64,000 nucleotides of DNA from Aquisphaera insulae (GTDB lineage Bacteria > Planctomycetota > Planctomycetia > Isosphaerales > Isosphaeraceae). The notes under the pieces were generated by a model that made no database searches, had not been told where the DNA came from, and was given only the letters and a program-made list of their open reading frames with translations. Of the stretch, positions 63,521 through 64,000 are shown in pieces; positions within the stretch are counted from its first letter, which is position 1; the number at the start of each line of letters is the position of its first letter. The translations under genes were made by a program, and so were the position numbers. The stretch spans positions 19,947-83,946 of the forward strand of contig NZ_JAALJH010000038.1 of NCBI RefSeq assembly GCF_011064615.1. The letters are read 5' to 3'.

Positions 63521-64000
63521 TGAACCATCCCAGAATCGGTAAGCTCGAAGAACGGAAGGCCGGCGGATGGGGCCTGACTCTTTCGCTTCCCGCATTCCAA
63601 CCATTCTACGAGCGCTGGACCGACGAAGGGCGAGAGAGGCCCGATACGCGGGGAGAAGATAGGAGGGCCGGCCGATTCCGGGTCGTCATGTCGAGGGTGA
63701 TCGCGGACGGCCCCGGACGCCATGGCGTCCAGCCCCCGTCGGACGCCCAGGTCGCGGCCGTCGAGTACCTGCGCGACAACCAGGAGCAGGTGGCCGAAGT
63801 CGTCAAGCGGGCCCTCGTCGAGGAGGCGCCAAGGGTGTTCCACTGGGATTGCCTGACAGGCCTGCTCGCGGACGAGATGAGGGAGAAGCTGGCCTTCCCG
63901 GACGGGATGATGCAGGTTGTCGAACTCCAGACCGTGGTGATCGGCGGCCGGGACGATGGCGGCCGGGCGAAGATCGGCTTCTCGTTCCATTCGCAGATTC
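63521..64000 (+). CDS. Hypothetical protein, 3' end cut by window edge (DUF6985-like)
   Basis: An open frame from GTG 63521 runs to the window end without a stop (160 codons). The visible sequence has coding character: GWGLTLSLPAFQPFYERW, then PSDAQVAAVEYLRDNQEQVAEVV, then the partial core MMQVVELQTVVIGG. The pattern suggests a DUF6985-type protein, a family often seen in immunity or accessory settings; this is tentative. The frame is also open back to about 63333, but those codons look non-coding. Confidence 0.55.

Overview
The window is very GC-rich and looks like a planctomycete chromosome, most likely from the Isosphaeraceae (inferred from gene content only). The lineage markers are a DUF1559 pseudopilin-like protein with an H-x9-DG tail, a secreted repeat protein with the planctomycete LESRELLS-type N-terminus, a PEP-CTERM protein, an ECF sigma factor fused to a membrane segment and CnaB-like domains, and a PQQ-type sugar dehydrogenase with c-type haem motifs. 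No rRNA, tRNA or CRISPR array was seen.

Layout. 0-13 kb: 3' end of a class I fructose-bisphosphate aldolase; an ECF sigma/anti-sigma/secreted-protein operon facing a PEP-CTERM protein; a zinc-ribbon coiled-coil protein; a minus-strand run of PduS-like and PduT-like microcompartment proteins and a GH17-like hydrolase; a DinB-like protein; a nuclease-like gene with two decayed relatives nearby; a GH172 (DUF2961) protein. 13-20 kb: hpt, two GT4 glycosyltransferases, a UPF0173 hydrolase, a 35-bp terminal-inverted-repeat element between convergent genes, a GNAT enzyme behind a structured leader, and a two-gene cassette of a nucleosidase-like protein with an unknown partner. 20-31 kb: a minus-strand set with a lipoprotein, a DUF4198-FmdE fusion, a DUF1559 protein, an unrecognised duplicated-module protein and a 2389-residue beta-helix/DUF11 surface protein. 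32-43 kb: alkaline phosphatase, glgC, a ketopantoate reductase-like enzyme, several secreted proteins and an APC permease. 42.8-46 kb: an AhpD-like gene with an in-frame TGA, then metX and metY. 46-53 kb: an outer-membrane-type protein, the haem-bearing sugar dehydrogenase and the sigma fusion. 53-64 kb: an accessory zone with a PIN module between imperfect repeats, a Panacea toxin-antitoxin pair, a Fic protein, a Uma2 protein and a second VapBC pair, interspersed with a pectate-lyase-like protein, an exonuclease III and a copper amine oxidase.

The most notable observation is the gene at 42850-43413. Its TGA at 43126 falls exactly at the second redox position of an AhpD-type motif (C-H-Y-TGA), the frame stays open for another 94 family-like residues, and a 17-nt perfect hairpin begins 10 nt after the TGA. 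This is the expected layout of a bacterial selenoprotein with a SECIS element; automatic annotation would cut it to 92 residues. Other leads are the orphan PduT/PduS pair, the nucleosidase two-gene cassette, the Panacea pair with a MazF/PemK-like partner, and several repeat elements.
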